Below, piece by piece: positions 10,604-20,491 of a stretch of DNA of 64,000 bases. Source of the DNA: Methylomonas albis (GTDB taxonomy: Bacteria; Pseudomonadota; Gammaproteobacteria; Methylococcales; Methylomonadaceae); the NCBI RefSeq assembly GCF_014850955.1, contig NZ_JACXSS010000001.1, positions 5,296,836-5,360,835 on the forward strand, in the 5' to 3' direction. Positions within the stretch are counted from its first letter, which is position 1, and every line of letters starts with the position of its first letter. The position numbers and the translations under genes were made by a program. Below the pieces are notes generated by a model. It had not been told where the DNA came from and ran no database searches. It saw only the letters and a list, made by a program, of their open reading frames with translations.

Positions 10604-11123
10604 TCATTCGACCTCGCCCGCCAACAGCGCCCGGACCTTTTCTAGTGCCCCGTGTGGGTATTTGCAGGATCAGCAAGGCAGCGGCTTCAGCCAGGGCCTT
10701 GTCCTTACGGTTGAGTTCGCGTTCCAGGCGTTGATTCTCGGCTTTCAGGCTGCGCAAGGTCAGGCTGTCATCACGTCCTGAAGCAGTGCGGGTAACGGTG
10801 CAGAAATCACTTTTCCACTGGATAAGTTGATGGGCAAATACGCCACGCTCCCGACACCAGGCATTCAGCACTTCACCGATCAAACCATGACTTTCCTGAA
10901 GGGCCAGCAAGCGTTCTTCGGGGCGTCAATCTTGGGGACGTTTGGCCGGATTGGGTTTTGGAATATCGGTCGGTGCTGTTTGGCTCATCCAGGTTTTTAA
11001 GGTATGTATGCTGAGGTTAGATTCGTCGGCAATGTCTTGAATGGTTCGTGTTCCACGATTGTAGACTTTCGCCAGGGCTTGCTCTCTGAACTCGTCAGAA
11101 TACTGCTTTTTCGGGGTAATCAT
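10604..11123 (-). pseudogene. IS3-family transposase OrfA, nonsense codon plus short insert
   Basis: The first transposase frame starts at 11123 with MITPKKQYSDEF, a typical IS3 OrfA helix-turn-helix start (IQDIADESNLSIHTLKTWM). The frame stops at a TGA at 10926-10928 where TGG (Trp) is expected; downstream it continues in the same frame (RPEERLLALQESHGL) into a leucine-zipper-like stretch (LKAENQRLERELNRKDKALAEA, given here as one conserved block from about 10725 to 10660). A 19-bp insert at 10642-10660 then shifts the frame within LILQ|KKVRALL. The original stop is the TGA at 10604-10606, overlapping the orfB start. Confidence 0.8.
10642..10660 (-). repeat. very small mobile-type insert, copy 2 (19 bp)
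   Basis: CTAGTGCCCCGTGTGGGTA on the plus strand lies inside IS3 orfA, between CCTTTT and TTTGCAGG. Its removal restores the codons for LILQKKVRALL. The arms match the 17-bp copy at 9954; only the centre is longer (CGTG in place of TG) and one arm base differs. Confidence 0.8.
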
Positions 11124-11185
11124 TTTTTATCTCAAATTTAAAAGGTTATAAAAATTTGAGGCGACAACTATTCTGACGCAGGGGG

Positions 11186-11230
11186 TCACTGAGTAACAGG
11201 GATTTTTTACAGCCGATGAGCCGTTTAATT
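11186..11230 (+). repeat. 45-bp direct repeat, right copy
   Basis: Matches 9407-9450 apart from a run of six T in place of five. It lies 15 bp beyond the right inverted repeat of the IS3 element, as the left copy lies 15 bp before the left one. Confidence 0.85.
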
Positions 11231-11329
11231 TGAAAGAGGATGAATAATTTGCAATGCGGAATGTCGGCTATTTGAAGTACTGCAGACATAGCAGACTGAA
11301 TAAGGTGACTGGCGGCAAAGGGTCGATTG

Positions 11330-12527
11330 TGATGTGACTACACTAAACCGGACACACTTTTAAAATAACCTGAAAAACGTGTGAAGCCAAAATGAGCAAA
11401 GAAAAACCCAGCACCTATTCAGCCGAATTCAGAGCGTCAGCCGTCAAGTTGGCGAATGAATCCGATAAATCGATCAGTCAGGTAGCCCAGGATCTTGGTA
11501 TTAACGTTAATACCCTGCATACCTGGATAGGCAAATTCAGTCAGCCCAAAGACAGCAATAAAACGGTCCGTACCAACGAACATCTGCACGATGAGCTCAA
11601 GCGCTTTAAGAAAGAAATGGCCCGATTGACCGAGGAGCTCGAGTTATTAAAAAAGGCAGCGGCGTACTTTGCCAAGGCACAACGGTCGACTGCAAGGATG
11701 CAGGAGGTAGGGCAACTCAGGAGCGGTTGCCGAGAAGTACGCCTGGATAAAACAGCATTCAGAGGAATTTACGGTGGATGTCATGTGCCGGCTTATGAAT
11801 GTATCCCGAAGCGCCTATTACGAACGGCTGAAGCGCTGCCCTACGGTACGCGCAGCCTCAAGGCCGCCTTGTCCGCTCCGAACCGAACCGTCAGTCGTCG
11901 CTTGCTGCGCGAGGCAGCGTTAGTCAGTAAAACCAAGCGCAAATTCAAAGCCACGACGAGTTCGAAGCATCATCAACCGATTGCAGACAATTTGCTGGAC
12001 CGGCAATTCGCCGTGGAAAGCCCAATCAGGTCTATGCCGGCGACATCACCTATACCGCAACACATGAAGGCTGGCTGTATCTGTCCGTGGTCATAAACCT
12101 TTATTCCCGGCAAGTCGTGGGGTGGTCGATGGCTGAACACATGCGGACCAAACTGGTTAACGACGCGCTACTGATGGTGGTTTGGAAGCGCAAGCCCGAG
12201 AAAGGCTTGCTATGGCATACTGTCGCTGCAGCAGATAGCCACCGAGCCTTATTGAAGCAACACGGCATCCGGCAAAGCATTAGCCGTAAGGGCAATTGCT
12301 GGGATAACGTCGTGTCGGAAAGCTTCTTTCACACCCTGAAAACCGAACTGATTCATCACCAGACTTATCGAACTCGAGTCGAGGCCGGACAAGCCGTGTT
12401 CGAATATATCGAAGTGTTTTATAACCGCGAGCGACTTCATTCCGCAATTGGCTACCTGTCGCCCGTTGACTACGAATTGCAGCTCAAAGCTGCTTAGCTG
12501 TGTGTCTGGAAAAGTGTTGACACATCA
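11330..12527 (+). mobile_element. second decayed IS3-family insertion sequence (1198 bp)
   Basis: Imperfect 28-bp terminal inverted repeats start TGATGTG at 11330 and end CACATCA at 12527; the inner part reads CCGGACACAC on the left and CCAGACACAC on the complement of the right. A 4-bp direct repeat ATTG flanks the element (11326-11329 and 12528-12531), which fits an IS3-type target duplication. It carries one broken transposase gene set on the plus strand. Confidence 0.85.
11392..12497 (+). pseudogene. IS3-family transposase (OrfA/OrfB) with several deletions
   Basis: OrfA is intact at its start (MSKEKPSTYSAEF, helix-turn-helix ISQVAQDLGINVNTLHTW, then a leucine-zipper-like segment to about 11680). 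OrfB follows but is degraded. A deletion near 11840 joins the codons around KRCPT directly to YGTRSLKAAL, with TACGG shared at the junction. Four codons are missing near 11900. One base is missing near 12021, moving the frame from 11392-12096 to 12087-12497. A further deletion near 12220 removes the DRGSQY region, including the second catalytic aspartate. The C-terminal part from about 12240 (RALLKQHGIRQS to YELQLKAA) is well preserved. It cannot make active transposase. Confidence 0.85.
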
Positions 12528-12758
12528 ATTGCGACAATTCATCACTTCCAAAATCTGCCATTCAATGGCTGGCGTAAACGTATAGGAATCGGTTGCATAG
12601 TTTGCATCGGAATACGTGGCTGAGTGGGTAAAGAATGTGCGGATGTTTACGGCTTTTAATCTCCGCTTAGCGCCAATCTTGCATTGAAAAGCCCGCGAGA
12701 GGAAGATAGCGCCCACGTGCGTTTACCAATATCAAAACCAACAATAAGGAAACAGAGC

Positions 12759-13553
12759 ATGAGTGCGACCCCAAAGACCCGTAAACAGAATCCCTGGGAA
12801 AAGTTTTTAACTTTTTTCGGTGACATTAAGATTTATCCGCACCCGATGTTCATCGTTTACGATCCTGGCTCTTACCGCATTAAGGGTTCAGACTTGCGTG
12901 AGATTCTCGACATACTGCAACCCGGCGATATCTTGCTGCGTGGTTACGACAATTATCTGGACGGAAAATTTATCGGCGGCACCTTTAGCCATGCCGGATT
13001 TTATTACGGCGAAGCTACGGACGCCTTGGATAAGCCGCTGGCGCGGGTTGGTCAGCAGGAGGACGGTAAAGACTGGTTTACGCCCGGCAAACAAATGGTG
13101 GTGCATTCCATGGCGGAAGGGGTATTCATGGAAGATATTTTGACTTTTACCCGTTGCGACAAGATCGCCATCCTGCGTTTACCGGAACGGGTGGGTAAAC
13201 AAACCGAGCAGAAAGTACAGGTTGTCAGCACAGAGACGCCTGATTTCAGCCCGGAGGAAGAGCGCATTTATCAAGCTTTAAAAGGCGGCGATACGGTGGC
13301 CAATGCAGACGCAATCGCTCAGGCCAAAAGACTGGCGCTAGCGCATTTAGGCTATGCCTACGATTTTGGGTTTGATTTTGAAACCCACAAAAGTTTTAGC
13401 TGCACGGAGTTTATCTACTTTATTTACCGTTGCGTTTGCCCGTTTGTGGACGTCAAACTGGTCGAACAAAGCATCCTGTTTTTCAGCAAGAAAGTACTGC
13501 GTCCGGACGATTTCTTACGCACGAATTTACAACAGGTTTTGGTAAAAAAATGA
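12759..13553 (+). CDS. YiiX/YebB-like permuted papain-fold hydrolase (NlpC/P60 superfamily)
   Basis: A 264-residue predicted cytoplasmic protein. The ATG at 12759 has an AAGGA site about 9 bases upstream; an earlier in-frame start at 12684 lacks one. The permuted papain-fold pattern is visible: the histidine in GTFSHAGFYYG comes first and the cysteine in SFSCTEFIYFIYR comes late, the reverse of classical papain order. Family members are probably amidases or thioesterases acting on cell-wall peptides or lipids; the substrate here is unknown. PGDILL in the N-terminal part is also typical. A strong hairpin with a T tract follows. The gene stands alone between an IS element and sodB. Confidence 0.75.
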   Translation: MSATPKTRKQNPWEKFLTFFGDIKIYPHPMFIVYDPGSYRIKGSDLREILDILQPGDILLRGYDNYLDGKFIGGTFSHAGFYYGEATDALDKPLARVGQQEDGKDWFTPGKQMVVHSMAEGVFMEDILTFTRCDKIAILRLPERVGKQTEQKVQVVSTETPDFSPEEERIYQALKGGDTVANADAIAQAKRLALAHLGYAYDFGFDFETHKSFSCTEFIYFIYRCVCPFVDVKLVEQSILFFSKKVLRPDDFLRTNLQQVLVKK

Positions 13554-13627
13554 TCCAGGCAAGACCGGGCGAATGGATGTTTTAGCGGAAAAGCGCGCTG
13601 TGCCGGCTGAACTGCGGCAACAGTGAG

Positions 13628-13670
13628 CGGCGCGGACGGGCCTGTGAGGACGCCGGCCCGCGCCTTTTTA
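13628..13670 (+). terminator. rho-independent terminator after the YiiX-like gene
   Basis: A GC-rich hairpin (GGCGCGGACGGGCC pairing with GGCCCGCGCC across a short loop) is followed by CTTTTTAA on the plus strand. The T tract is on the side that terminates the plus-strand YiiX-like gene; on the minus strand the hairpin follows sodB without a T tract. Confidence 0.8.
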
Positions 13671-13674
13671 ATGC

Positions 13675-14256
13675 TTAAGCTTCGTAATTGGCGCTGGCGA
13701 ATTCCCAGTTAACCAATGCCCAGAACGCTTCCAGATATTTAGGACGCAGATTGCGAAAATCAATGTAATAAGCGTGTTCCCAAACGTCGCAAGTCAATAA
13801 AGGCGTTTGACCGGCAGTTAAAGGGCAACCGGCATTGCTGGTGCTAACCAGTTCCAAACCGCCTTTATCATTTTTAACCAACCACGCCCAGCCGGAACCA
13901 AAAGTGGTAACAGCGGTTTTGGTGAATTCTTCTTTGAATTTCTCGAAAGAACCGAAAGTTCTCTCAATGGCGTTCGCCAAACCACCGGTAGGTTCGCCGC
14001 CGCCGTTTGGAGACAGGCTGTTCCAATAAAAGGTGTGGTTCCAGATTTGTGCTGCGTTGTTGAATACGCCGCCAGAAGATTTTTTCACGATTTCTTCCAG
14101 AGACAAGCCTTCAAACTCGGTGCCAGGAACCAGATTGTTCAGGTTGGTGACATAAGTTTGGTGATGTTTGCCGTAGTGGAATTCGATCGTTTCTGCGGAA
14201 ATGTGCGGCGCCAAAGCGTCTTTTGCGTACGGTAATGCAGGTAATTCAAAAGCCAT
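13675..14256 (-). CDS. sodB: iron superoxide dismutase
   Basis: Converts superoxide to hydrogen peroxide and oxygen in the cytoplasm. At 193 residues it has the usual length of bacterial Fe-SOD. All four metal ligands are visible: H27 (in EFHYGKHH), H74 (in IWNHTFYW), D157 and H161 (in [11 protein letters not shown]). The glutamine in [14 protein letters not shown], from the C-terminal part, is the position typical of iron-type rather than manganese-type enzymes. A GGAG site precedes the ATG. The gene is monocistronic, with its own promoter and a leader hairpin upstream. Confidence 0.95.
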   Translation of the reverse strand: MAFELPALPYAKDALAPHISAETIEFHYGKHHQTYVTNLNNLVPGTEFEGLSLEEIVKKSSGGVFNNAAQIWNHTFYWNSLSPNGGGEPTGGLANAIERTFGSFEKFKEEFTKTAVTTFGSGWAWLVKNDKGGLELVSTSNAGCPLTAGQTPLLTCDVWEHAYYIDFRNLRPKYLEAFWALVNWEFASANYEA

Positions 14257-14290
14257 CTTTATTCTCCAGATTGATTGAACAGCAGCAGTG

Positions 14291-14356
14291 ATTAGGTCTG
14301 GGCTAACAGCCCAAACCTAATTACCCAGCATTATAATAAAGAATTCCCCTCCACAA
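14291..14356 (-). promoter_or_regulatory. sodB promoter and 5'-leader stem-loop
   Basis: On the minus strand a perfect TATAAT -10 box lies at 14330-14335, with a weak -35 (TTGTGG or CTATTG) about 15-18 bases upstream. Transcription should start near 14323, so the RNA would begin with a 14-bp stem-loop at 14291-14321 (ATTAGGTTTGGGCT, loop GTT, AGCCCAGACCTAAT). The hairpin ends about 34 bases before the sodB start. It may protect the 5' end of the mRNA or bind a regulator. I saw no convincing Fur box. Confidence 0.55.
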
Positions 14357-14540
14357 TAGACTCCGCAGCATCGGCGGCGTCTACACAAGATAAATCAATG
14401 CGTTAGAAAGGAAAATAAGTTGGTCTATTGTCAACAGCGCGCTATATGCACGCTCAAGTTGTTTAGCATACTTTAGAAAATACGTCCGATAAATTTCCGA
14501 GGAAGAAGGGAGGAAACCCGCTTCATCAGAAAGCTAGGGA

Positions 14541-15020
14541 CTATTCCAAAGCGTCAACCGCTTTGCGCCCTACCCCAAAACTCTCCAACAACATCAGCCC
14601 CACGCCAATGCAAATCGCCGAGTCGGCAATATTGAACGCCGGCCAGTGCCAGTCCTCGTAGTAGACATCCAGAAAGTCTATGACATAGCCGTAAGCAACG
14701 CGGTCGATCAGATTGCCGATGGCGCCGCCCAAAACCAAGGATAAAGCCACGGCCATCAAGGTTTCGTGCTTTTGTAAGCGATGCAGCCAAACCGCAATGA
14801 TGCTGCTCATCACTACTGCTAAACCGGCGAACAGCCAGCGCTGCCAGCCGCCGGCCTGGGCCAGGAAGCTGAAGGCCGCGCCGGTGTTGTGCACGTAGGT
14901 CAGATTAAAGTAGGGAATCAACGGGATCGACTCGAACAATTGCATGGAGCCGTCCACCGCCAGTTTGCTGGCTTGATCCAGCACCAGTGTCACAGCGGAA
15001 ATCCACAACCACTTAAGCAT
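14541..15020 (-). CDS. lspA: lipoprotein signal peptidase (signal peptidase II)
   Basis: An inner-membrane aspartic protease that removes signal peptides from prolipoproteins after diacylglyceryl transfer. The 159-residue protein has four hydrophobic segments and both catalytic aspartates: D106 in GNLIDRV and D133 in [11 protein letters not shown], 27 residues apart as in E. coli LspA. The start is taken as the ATG at 15020, which overlaps the ileS stop (ATGCTTAA) and gives the family-like MLKWLWISA; an upstream GTG would add six residues. Co-transcription with ileS is the usual gammaproteobacterial arrangement. Confidence 0.95.
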   Translation of the reverse strand: MLKWLWISAVTLVLDQASKLAVDGSMQLFESIPLIPYFNLTYVHNTGAAFSFLAQAGGWQRWLFAGLAVVMSSIIAVWLHRLQKHETLMAVALSLVLGGAIGNLIDRVAYGYVIDFLDVYYEDWHWPAFNIADSAICIGVGLMLLESFGVGRKAVDALE

Positions 15021-17844
15021 AACGACGGGTCTCGCCATTGCCGGCGACGTTTTCGACGCAACGGCCGCACAGTTCCGGATGCTCCGGGTGTTCGCCGATG
15101 TCGTAGCGTTGGTGCCAGCAGCGCACGCATTTTGGATGCTCGGATACCGTGACTTTCAATTTCACGCCATCCAGTTCAGTCGTCACCGCATCGTCCGGGC
15201 AGAATTGCATGTCGGCGACGCCGGCGTTGGAGGTGATGAAAACAAAATGCAGCTCGCTGGCCAGTTTATTCAGCTCGGCGGCGTAAGCGTCGTCACAATA
15301 CAATTCCACTTCCGCATTCAAGGATGCGCCAATCGCGCTCTTGCCGCGCAGTTGCTCCAGTTCTTTGGCGACTACCGTGCGCACGGCTATCACTTTGTCC
15401 CAAGTATCGCGGCTGATCGTGGCATTGGTGTCCAGTGGGAACAGGCCTTCGTACCAGGTTTCCAGAAATACCGATTCCCCGCGTTGACCGGGAATGAATT
15501 GCCATAATTCATCGGCAGTGTAGCTGGTGATAGGCGCCAACCAGCGGGTCAGCGCTTCGATAACATGGTACATCGCGGTTTGCGCAGAACGCCGGGCTAG
15601 GCAATCTTCCTTGGCGGTGTATTGTCTGTCCTTGATGATGTCCAGATAAAAGCCGCCCAAGTCGATGCTGCAGAAAGTCAGCACTTTTTGGTAAATGCTT
15701 TGGAACTGATAGGTGTGGTACGCGGCTTTGATTTCTTCCTGCAACTGCCAGGCTTTATCCACTGCCCAGCGGTCCAGCGCCAGCAAATCGTCTTTGGCTA
15801 CCAGATGTTGCGCCGGGTCAAAGCCGTCCAGATTGGATAACAGGAAGCGGGCGGTGTTACGCAGGCGGCGGTAGCCGTCGGAGGTGCGTTTCAGAATCTC
15901 GTCGGACACCGACATTTCGCCGCGATAATCGGTACCGGCTACCCACAAGCGCAGTACGTCGGCACCCAGCGATTTCATCACGGTTTGCGGCAACACCACG
16001 TTGCCTTTGGATTTGGACATTTTCTTGCCCTCGGCATCGACGGTAAAGCCGTGGGTCAATACTTGTTTGTACGGCGCGACATCGTTCATCGCTACCGACG
16101 CCAAAAGGGATGACTGGAACCAGCCGCGATGTTGATCCGAGCCTTCCAAATACAGGTCAGCCGGGAAGCGCAATTGCTCACGGCGTTCCAAAACTGCCGC
16201 GTGGGTCACGCCGGAGTCGAACCAGACATCCAGCGTGTCGGTCATTTTTTGGTAATGCTCGGCATCGGCACCAATCAAGTCCGCCGCGTCCAGTTCAAAC
16301 CAGGCGTCTATGCCTTGTTGTTCGATACGTTTGGCCACTTGCTCGATCAATTCGCCGGTACGCGGATGCAAATCGCCCGTTTCTTTATGCACAAAAAAAG
16401 CGATGGGCACGCCCCAGGTGCGCTGGCGAGAGATACACCAGTCCGGACGGTTATTCAGCATCGCTTCGATGCGCGCTTGGCCCCAATCGGGGATCCAGTC
16501 CACCCGCTTCACTTCATTCAGGGCGGTGTCGCGCAGGCCGTTTTTTTCCATAGAAATAAACCACTGCGGGGTCGCGCGGAAAATAATCGGGGTTTTGTGG
16601 CGCCAGCAATGCGGATAGCTATGCAGCAAGGCGTGGTGATGCAGCAATTTGCCGCGTTCGCGCAAGACTTCCAACACTTTGTCGTTGGCGGTAAACACAT
16701 GCAGACCGGCGAATAATTCGGTGCTAGGCAAAAACACGCCGTTGCTACCGACCGGGTTGTCCACCGGCAAGCCGTATTTCATGCCCACCACATAGTCTTC
16801 CTGACCGTGGCCGGGAGCGGTATGTACCGCGCCGGTACCGGCATCGGTGGTGACGTGGTCGCCGAGGATGATAGGCACTTGCCGGTCATAAAACGGATGT
16901 TGTAGCAATTGATGTTCTAGTGCCGCGCCTTTGCAATAGCCGACGATGTGGTGTTCGCCGATGCCGTAACGGAGTACCGCATCTTTCAACAAGGCTTCGG
17001 CGATCACCAAGCGCTCGGTTTGGCCGTCGATATCGCATTGCACGACGGCGTATTCCAGATCGGGGTTCAAGGCCACGCCTTGGTTGGCTGGCAGCGTCCA
17101 CGGCGTAGTGGTCCAGATCACCACCGACAGCGGGCCTTTGCCTTCGCGGTCGCCGGCATGATGGCACTTTGCCATGAAAGCATGTTCGTCCACCACTTGA
17201 AAGCGTACATCGATAGCCGGCGAATGTTTGTCTTCGTATTCCACTTCCGCTTCGGCGAGCGCCGAACCGCAATCGGTACACCAATGCACCGGCTTGGCGC
17301 CCTTGCTGAGATGGCCTTTGGCGGCGATTTTACCCAGCGCGCGGACGATGTCGGCTTCAAAGGCAAAATCCATCGTCAAATACGGATTGTCCCAATCACC
17401 TAACACCCCCAAGCGGATGAATTCTTCTTTCTGGATGTTGACTTGTTTCTTGGCGTAAGCGCGACATTCTTTACGAAACTCGGCAGGCGTGACTTTGACA
17501 CCGGCCTTACCGACCGACTTTTCCACCATCAACTCGATAGGCAAGCCGTGGCAATCCCAGCCTGGCACGTAAGGCGCATCAAAGCCAGATAGGGTTTTGG
17601 ATTTGACGATGATGTCTTTCAGGACCTTATTCACCGCGTGGCCGATGTGAATCGCGCCGTTGGCGTAGGGAGGGCCGTCGTGCAACACAAATTTAGGCCG
17701 GCCGGCGCACACCTCGCGAATTTTTTGATACAGCTGGTTTTCGTTCCATTTTTTCAGCATCTCCGGTTCGCGTTGCGCCAGATTGGCTTTCATCGCAAAC
17801 TCGGTCTTGGGGAGGTTCAGGGTTTGTTTGTAATCCATGGTCAT
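15013..17844 (-). CDS. ileS: isoleucyl-tRNA synthetase
   Basis: Charges tRNA-Ile and edits misactivated valine; cytoplasmic class I synthetase. About 943 residues, normal for the bacterial enzyme. The HIGH signature is in [13 protein letters not shown] near residue 67, and KMSKS is in KKMSKSKGN near residue 600; between them lie the editing domain ([10 protein letters not shown]) and the catalytic core. The C-terminal zinc finger shows both CxxC pairs (CVRCWHQR and CGRCVENV). The start is uncertain: three in-frame ATGs (17862, 17844, 17838) all lack a strong ribosome site. Homology to the E. coli start (DYKSTLNLP) favours the later ones. It precedes and overlaps lspA. Confidence 0.95.
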   Translation of the reverse strand: MTMDYKQTLNLPKTEFAMKANLAQREPEMLKKWNENQLYQKIREVCAGRPKFVLHDGPPYANGAIHIGHAVNKVLKDIIVKSKTLSGFDAPYVPGWDCHGLPIELMVEKSVGKAGVKVTPAEFRKECRAYAKKQVNIQKEEFIRLGVLGDWDNPYLTMDFAFEADIVRALGKIAAKGHLSKGAKPVHWCTDCGSALAEAEVEYEDKHSPAIDVRFQVVDEHAFMAKCHHAGDREGKGPLSVVIWTTTPWTLPANQGVALNPDLEYAVVQCDIDGQTERLVIAEALLKDAVLRYGIGEHHIVGYCKGAALEHQLLQHPFYDRQVPIILGDHVTTDAGTGAVHTAPGHGQEDYVVGMKYGLPVDNPVGSNGVFLPSTELFAGLHVFTANDKVLEVLRERGKLLHHHALLHSYPHCWRHKTPIIFRATPQWFISMEKNGLRDTALNEVKRVDWIPDWGQARIEAMLNNRPDWCISRQRTWGVPIAFFVHKETGDLHPRTGELIEQVAKRIEQQGIDAWFELDAADLIGADAEHYQKMTDTLDVWFDSGVTHAAVLERREQLRFPADLYLEGSDQHRGWFQSSLLASVAMNDVAPYKQVLTHGFTVDAEGKKMSKSKGNVVLPQTVMKSLGADVLRLWVAGTDYRGEMSVSDEILKRTSDGYRRLRNTARFLLSNLDGFDPAQHLVAKDDLLALDRWAVDKAWQLQEEIKAAYHTYQFQSIYQKVLTFCSIDLGGFYLDIIKDRQYTAKEDCLARRSAQTAMYHVIEALTRWLAPITSYTADELWQFIPGQRGESVFLETWYEGLFPLDTNATISRDTWDKVIAVRTVVAKELEQLRGKSAIGASLNAEVELYCDDAYAAELNKLASELHFVFITSNAGVADMQFCPDDAVTTELDGVKLKVTVSEHPKCVRCWHQRYDIGEHPEHPELCGRCVENVAGNGETRRYA

Positions 17845-18099
17845 GTGTTGTCTGCGTTGCATTCCAGCGGCTGGGTTGCCGACTTAGGCCGCTGAAAATA
17901 ACGGTTGCGCCGATTAGCCGGATGAATCTAAGGATGATAGTAAACGCGCGATTTTAACACCAACTGCCAAGCGCTATAAAGCACGCCGGATGTATGGCGG
18001 CAAATTTGGACTTGATTGTTTTAGCCCTGTACCATTATGGGCTATTCCCAGTGGCCAGGCTGATTTACCATCGCAGGCTAGTTGTTCGACCGTCCTCAA

Positions 18100-19272
18100 A
18101 TGTTGATAACCATGCTTAGCCAAACCTCTGTTCGCATCGCCCAATCAACTGCACCGGACTTGGAGCTGGCAGTTCATGAGTTACACGCCGGGCTGGTGCA
18201 ACCCGCCATGGCCTTGGTAGTGATTTTTTGTGCCAGTGTTTATGATCGCCCGCGGTTGGCGGCGGCAATTACGCAGCTATTTGGCGACACCCAGGTGGTA
18301 GGTTGTACGACGGCCGGTGAAATCGGGCCGACCGGGATACAGAATAACAGCTTGGTCGGCGTCAGTTTTTCTGCGGACGCATTCCATGCAGTCGCTGGCT
18401 TGATCACCGATTTACAGCATTTTGAAACGCAGGATGTGCGTAAATTCGCGCAGAAATTGTTACAAGATTTGGAAGCCCAAGCACCGCAGGCCAATAGCCA
18501 AAACAGTTTCGGGTTTTTATTGATCGATGGCCTGTCTGTGCGGGAAGAGCCGGTGATCCAAGCCCTGCAAACACAACTTAGCATAATTCCCCTGGTTGGC
18601 GGTTCGGCGGGAGATAGTTTGCACCTTAAAAGCACTCATGTTTTTCTAAACGGCAGGTTTTATCAGGACAGTGCCATATTGCTGCTGATCAATACCTCGC
18701 TACCCTTCAAAATCTTTAAAACGCAACATTTCATGCCCACCGAGCAAAGAATGGTGGTGACTGCCGCCGATGTCAGCCGCCGCGCTGTCATGGAATTGAA
18801 TGGCCTGCCCGCAGCCTATGAATATGCCCGCTTATTGGGTGTGGAAGTAAACGATCTTAACGCCAGGCATTTTGCCGCCTCGCCCGTGGTGGTGACTATT
18901 GCCGGCAATCATTACGTACGTTCCATCCAACGCGCCAACCCCGATCAAAGTTTGACTTTTTATTGCGCCATAGAAGAAGGCTTGGTACTGCGGATGGCGC
19001 ATGGCGTCGATTTGCTCGAGAATTTACGGCAAACGTTTGCCTTGGTCCGCTCCGAAATCGGCCAGCCGCAGCTTACTTTGGCCTTCGATTGCGTGTTGCG
19101 TCGCTTGGAGTTGGATCAGCAAGGGTTGACCGCGCTGGCTGGCGAATTGCTCCGCGAAAACCAGGCCGTGGGGTTTAACACCTATGGCGAACAGTATTGC
19201 GGCGTACACGTTAATCAGACATTCGCCGCTATCGCAATTGGCAACGTGAGCCACGAGAGCGAATATGTCTAA
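18100..19272 (+). CDS. FIST-domain sensory protein
   Basis: A predicted soluble protein of 390 residues with FIST N- and C-domains, a module thought to bind small ligands such as amino acids and to feed signalling proteins. The supports are its length, the GCTTAGEIGP segment in the first third typical of FIST_N, the PLVGGSAGD motif in the middle, and the C-terminal segment around LAFDCVLRR and NTYGEQYCGVHVNQT, which is typical of FIST_C. The ATG at 18100 is the likely start, but no clear ribosome site precedes it. The stop overlaps the start of the diguanylate cyclase by 8 bp, so the two are translationally coupled and probably form one sensing pathway. Confidence 0.85.
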   Translation: MLITMLSQTSVRIAQSTAPDLELAVHELHAGLVQPAMALVVIFCASVYDRPRLAAAITQLFGDTQVVGCTTAGEIGPTGIQNNSLVGVSFSADAFHAVAGLITDLQHFETQDVRKFAQKLLQDLEAQAPQANSQNSFGFLLIDGLSVREEPVIQALQTQLSIIPLVGGSAGDSLHLKSTHVFLNGRFYQDSAILLLINTSLPFKIFKTQHFMPTEQRMVVTAADVSRRAVMELNGLPAAYEYARLLGVEVNDLNARHFAASPVVVTIAGNHYVRSIQRANPDQSLTFYCAIEEGLVLRMAHGVDLLENLRQTFALVRSEIGQPQLTLAFDCVLRRLELDQQGLTALAGELLRENQAVGFNTYGEQYCGVHVNQTFAAIAIGNVSHESEYV

Positions 19273-20434
19273 CTCTGAAGCGTCGTTAAGTGCATTAGAC
19301 GAACAAGGCTTGCGGGCGGAGATCGTCCGTTTAAACAAAGTCATTCAGGCCTTGATGGACCGTGCCGAACGCGCTGGCGGTTCAAATGGCTCGGATTTTG
19401 ACCGGTTTCAAACCACGGTTATTTGGGAAGAGTTAGTCGAGCGGCGCACCCAGGAGCTCGCCAAAGCGTTGCGTGAGAACGAAAAGATCAACCGGGCCTT
19501 ACGCGAGGCCGAACAAAAATTCCACAGTGTCCTGGATCAATCCCTGGTGGGCATCACCATGATGGTTGAAGACAGCTTCCATTACGTCAACCTAAAGTTT
19601 GCCGGCATTATCGGTTACAGCGTTGATGAGATTTTAAGGATGCGGCCAACCGATATTGCCGACGGCTGTGACGAATCCTTCGTCCGTGAAACCACGCGGC
19701 TGCTGGCTGGCGAGACGGAACAAATCAGTTTTGTGACGGATGCCAAGCGCAAGGACGGCCAAGTCATTACGGTGGAAGTCTCCGGCAACTCATCGGTTTC
19801 TATCGCCGGCAAGCGGGTGCTGATTGCGGTTTGGGTAGATATTACCGAACGACTGCGCAACGAGCGCGCCGTTCAGCTATTGCAGGAACAACTCCGCGAA
19901 CAAGCAACTCGGGACCCGCTGACCGGGCTTTACAATCGGCTATTTCTCAACGAAAACTTGGCGCGGGAACTACTTCAGGCCAAACGATTGGGGCAGTCGA
20001 TTAGCGTCGTGATGGCCGATCTGGATCATTTCAAAGCTATCAACGATAGGCATGGGCATTTGGCTGGCGACGAAGCGTTGAAGCATTTTGCCGCCATCAT
20101 GAAACGCTACTCGCGAGGTAGCGATATTAGTTGTCGTTATGGGGGCGAAGAGTTCTTTTGGGTGTTACCCAATACCACCGAAGCAACCGCCTACGAGAGA
20201 GCAAATGAATTGCGCATGGCAATTGCCGCCGAATCGGTGTTTTTCAATTGTGCCTCGATTACGATCACCGCTTCTTTCGGAGTAGCGGCTTATCCAGCCG
20301 GTGGTATGACATGCCGCGAGCTGATAGCGAGTGCCGATGCGGCTTTATATATGGCTAAGTATGCCGGACGTAATCAAGTTAGATGCATTTCCGAGTGCTT
20401 TACAACAGAAACTGGCGCTGATACAAGTATTTAA
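19265..20434 (+). CDS. PAS-GGDEF diguanylate cyclase
   Basis: A 389-residue soluble protein that should make cyclic-di-GMP. It has an N-terminal coiled coil (to about residue 85), a PAS domain (about 85-200, beginning LREAEQKFHSVLDQS), and a GGDEF domain (about 210-380). The catalytic signature is intact as GGEEF (CRYGGEEFFW), and DPLTGLYNR marks the domain start. No transmembrane segment is present, so input probably comes through the PAS domain or the upstream FIST protein, whose gene overlaps this one by 8 bp. An RxxD inhibitory site is not evident before the signature. Confidence 0.9.
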   Translation: MSNSEASLSALDEQGLRAEIVRLNKVIQALMDRAERAGGSNGSDFDRFQTTVIWEELVERRTQELAKALRENEKINRALREAEQKFHSVLDQSLVGITMMVEDSFHYVNLKFAGIIGYSVDEILRMRPTDIADGCDESFVRETTRLLAGETEQISFVTDAKRKDGQVITVEVSGNSSVSIAGKRVLIAVWVDITERLRNERAVQLLQEQLREQATRDPLTGLYNRLFLNENLARELLQAKRLGQSISVVMADLDHFKAINDRHGHLAGDEALKHFAAIMKRYSRGSDISCRYGGEEFFWVLPNTTEATAYERANELRMAIAAESVFFNCASITITASFGVAAYPAGGMTCRELIASADAALYMAKYAGRNQVRCISECFTTETGADTSI

Positions 20435-20491
20435 AATATGCGATCGGCTAGACGGCTATAGAAGAGGTTTAACCATTTAGGAGATAGACCC

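Larger units (their letters stand above)
9490..10607 (-). pseudogene. IS3-family transposase OrfB, interrupted by two short inserts
   Basis: This is the DDE integrase of the element at 9466-11170. It starts at the ATG at 10607 with MTSLQPRQHL and covers a helix-turn-helix region, then the catalytic core with WDITYL (first Asp), HSDNGS (second Asp) and NDNPFSESLFK (Glu), and ends NPDHAETQNN..NKIAA. All three catalytic residues survive, but the frame is broken. A 17-bp insert at 9954-9970 follows HSDNGSH and shifts the frame. An 18-bp insert at 9742-9759 adds an in-frame TGA in what should read VHWYNHEHRHSAIGF. Outside these inserts I see no further disabling change, so the gene was probably functional shortly before. 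Confidence 0.85.
9466..11170 (-). mobile_element. decayed IS3-family insertion sequence (1705 bp)
   Basis: The ends are a perfect 15-bp inverted repeat, TAGTTGTCGCCTCAA at 9466-9480 and its complement at 11156-11170. Two overlapping minus-strand reading frames (orfA, then orfB by an ATGA overlap at 10604-10607) match the IS3 arrangement: a helix-turn-helix protein and a DDE integrase. The copy is dead: orfA has a nonsense codon and a 19-bp insert, and orfB has a 17-bp and an 18-bp insert. No short target-site duplication is visible beside the ends. Confidence 0.85.

Noticed and set aside
14323..14356. Fur box in the sodB promoter
   Set aside because: No adequate match to the 19-bp Fur consensus was found.
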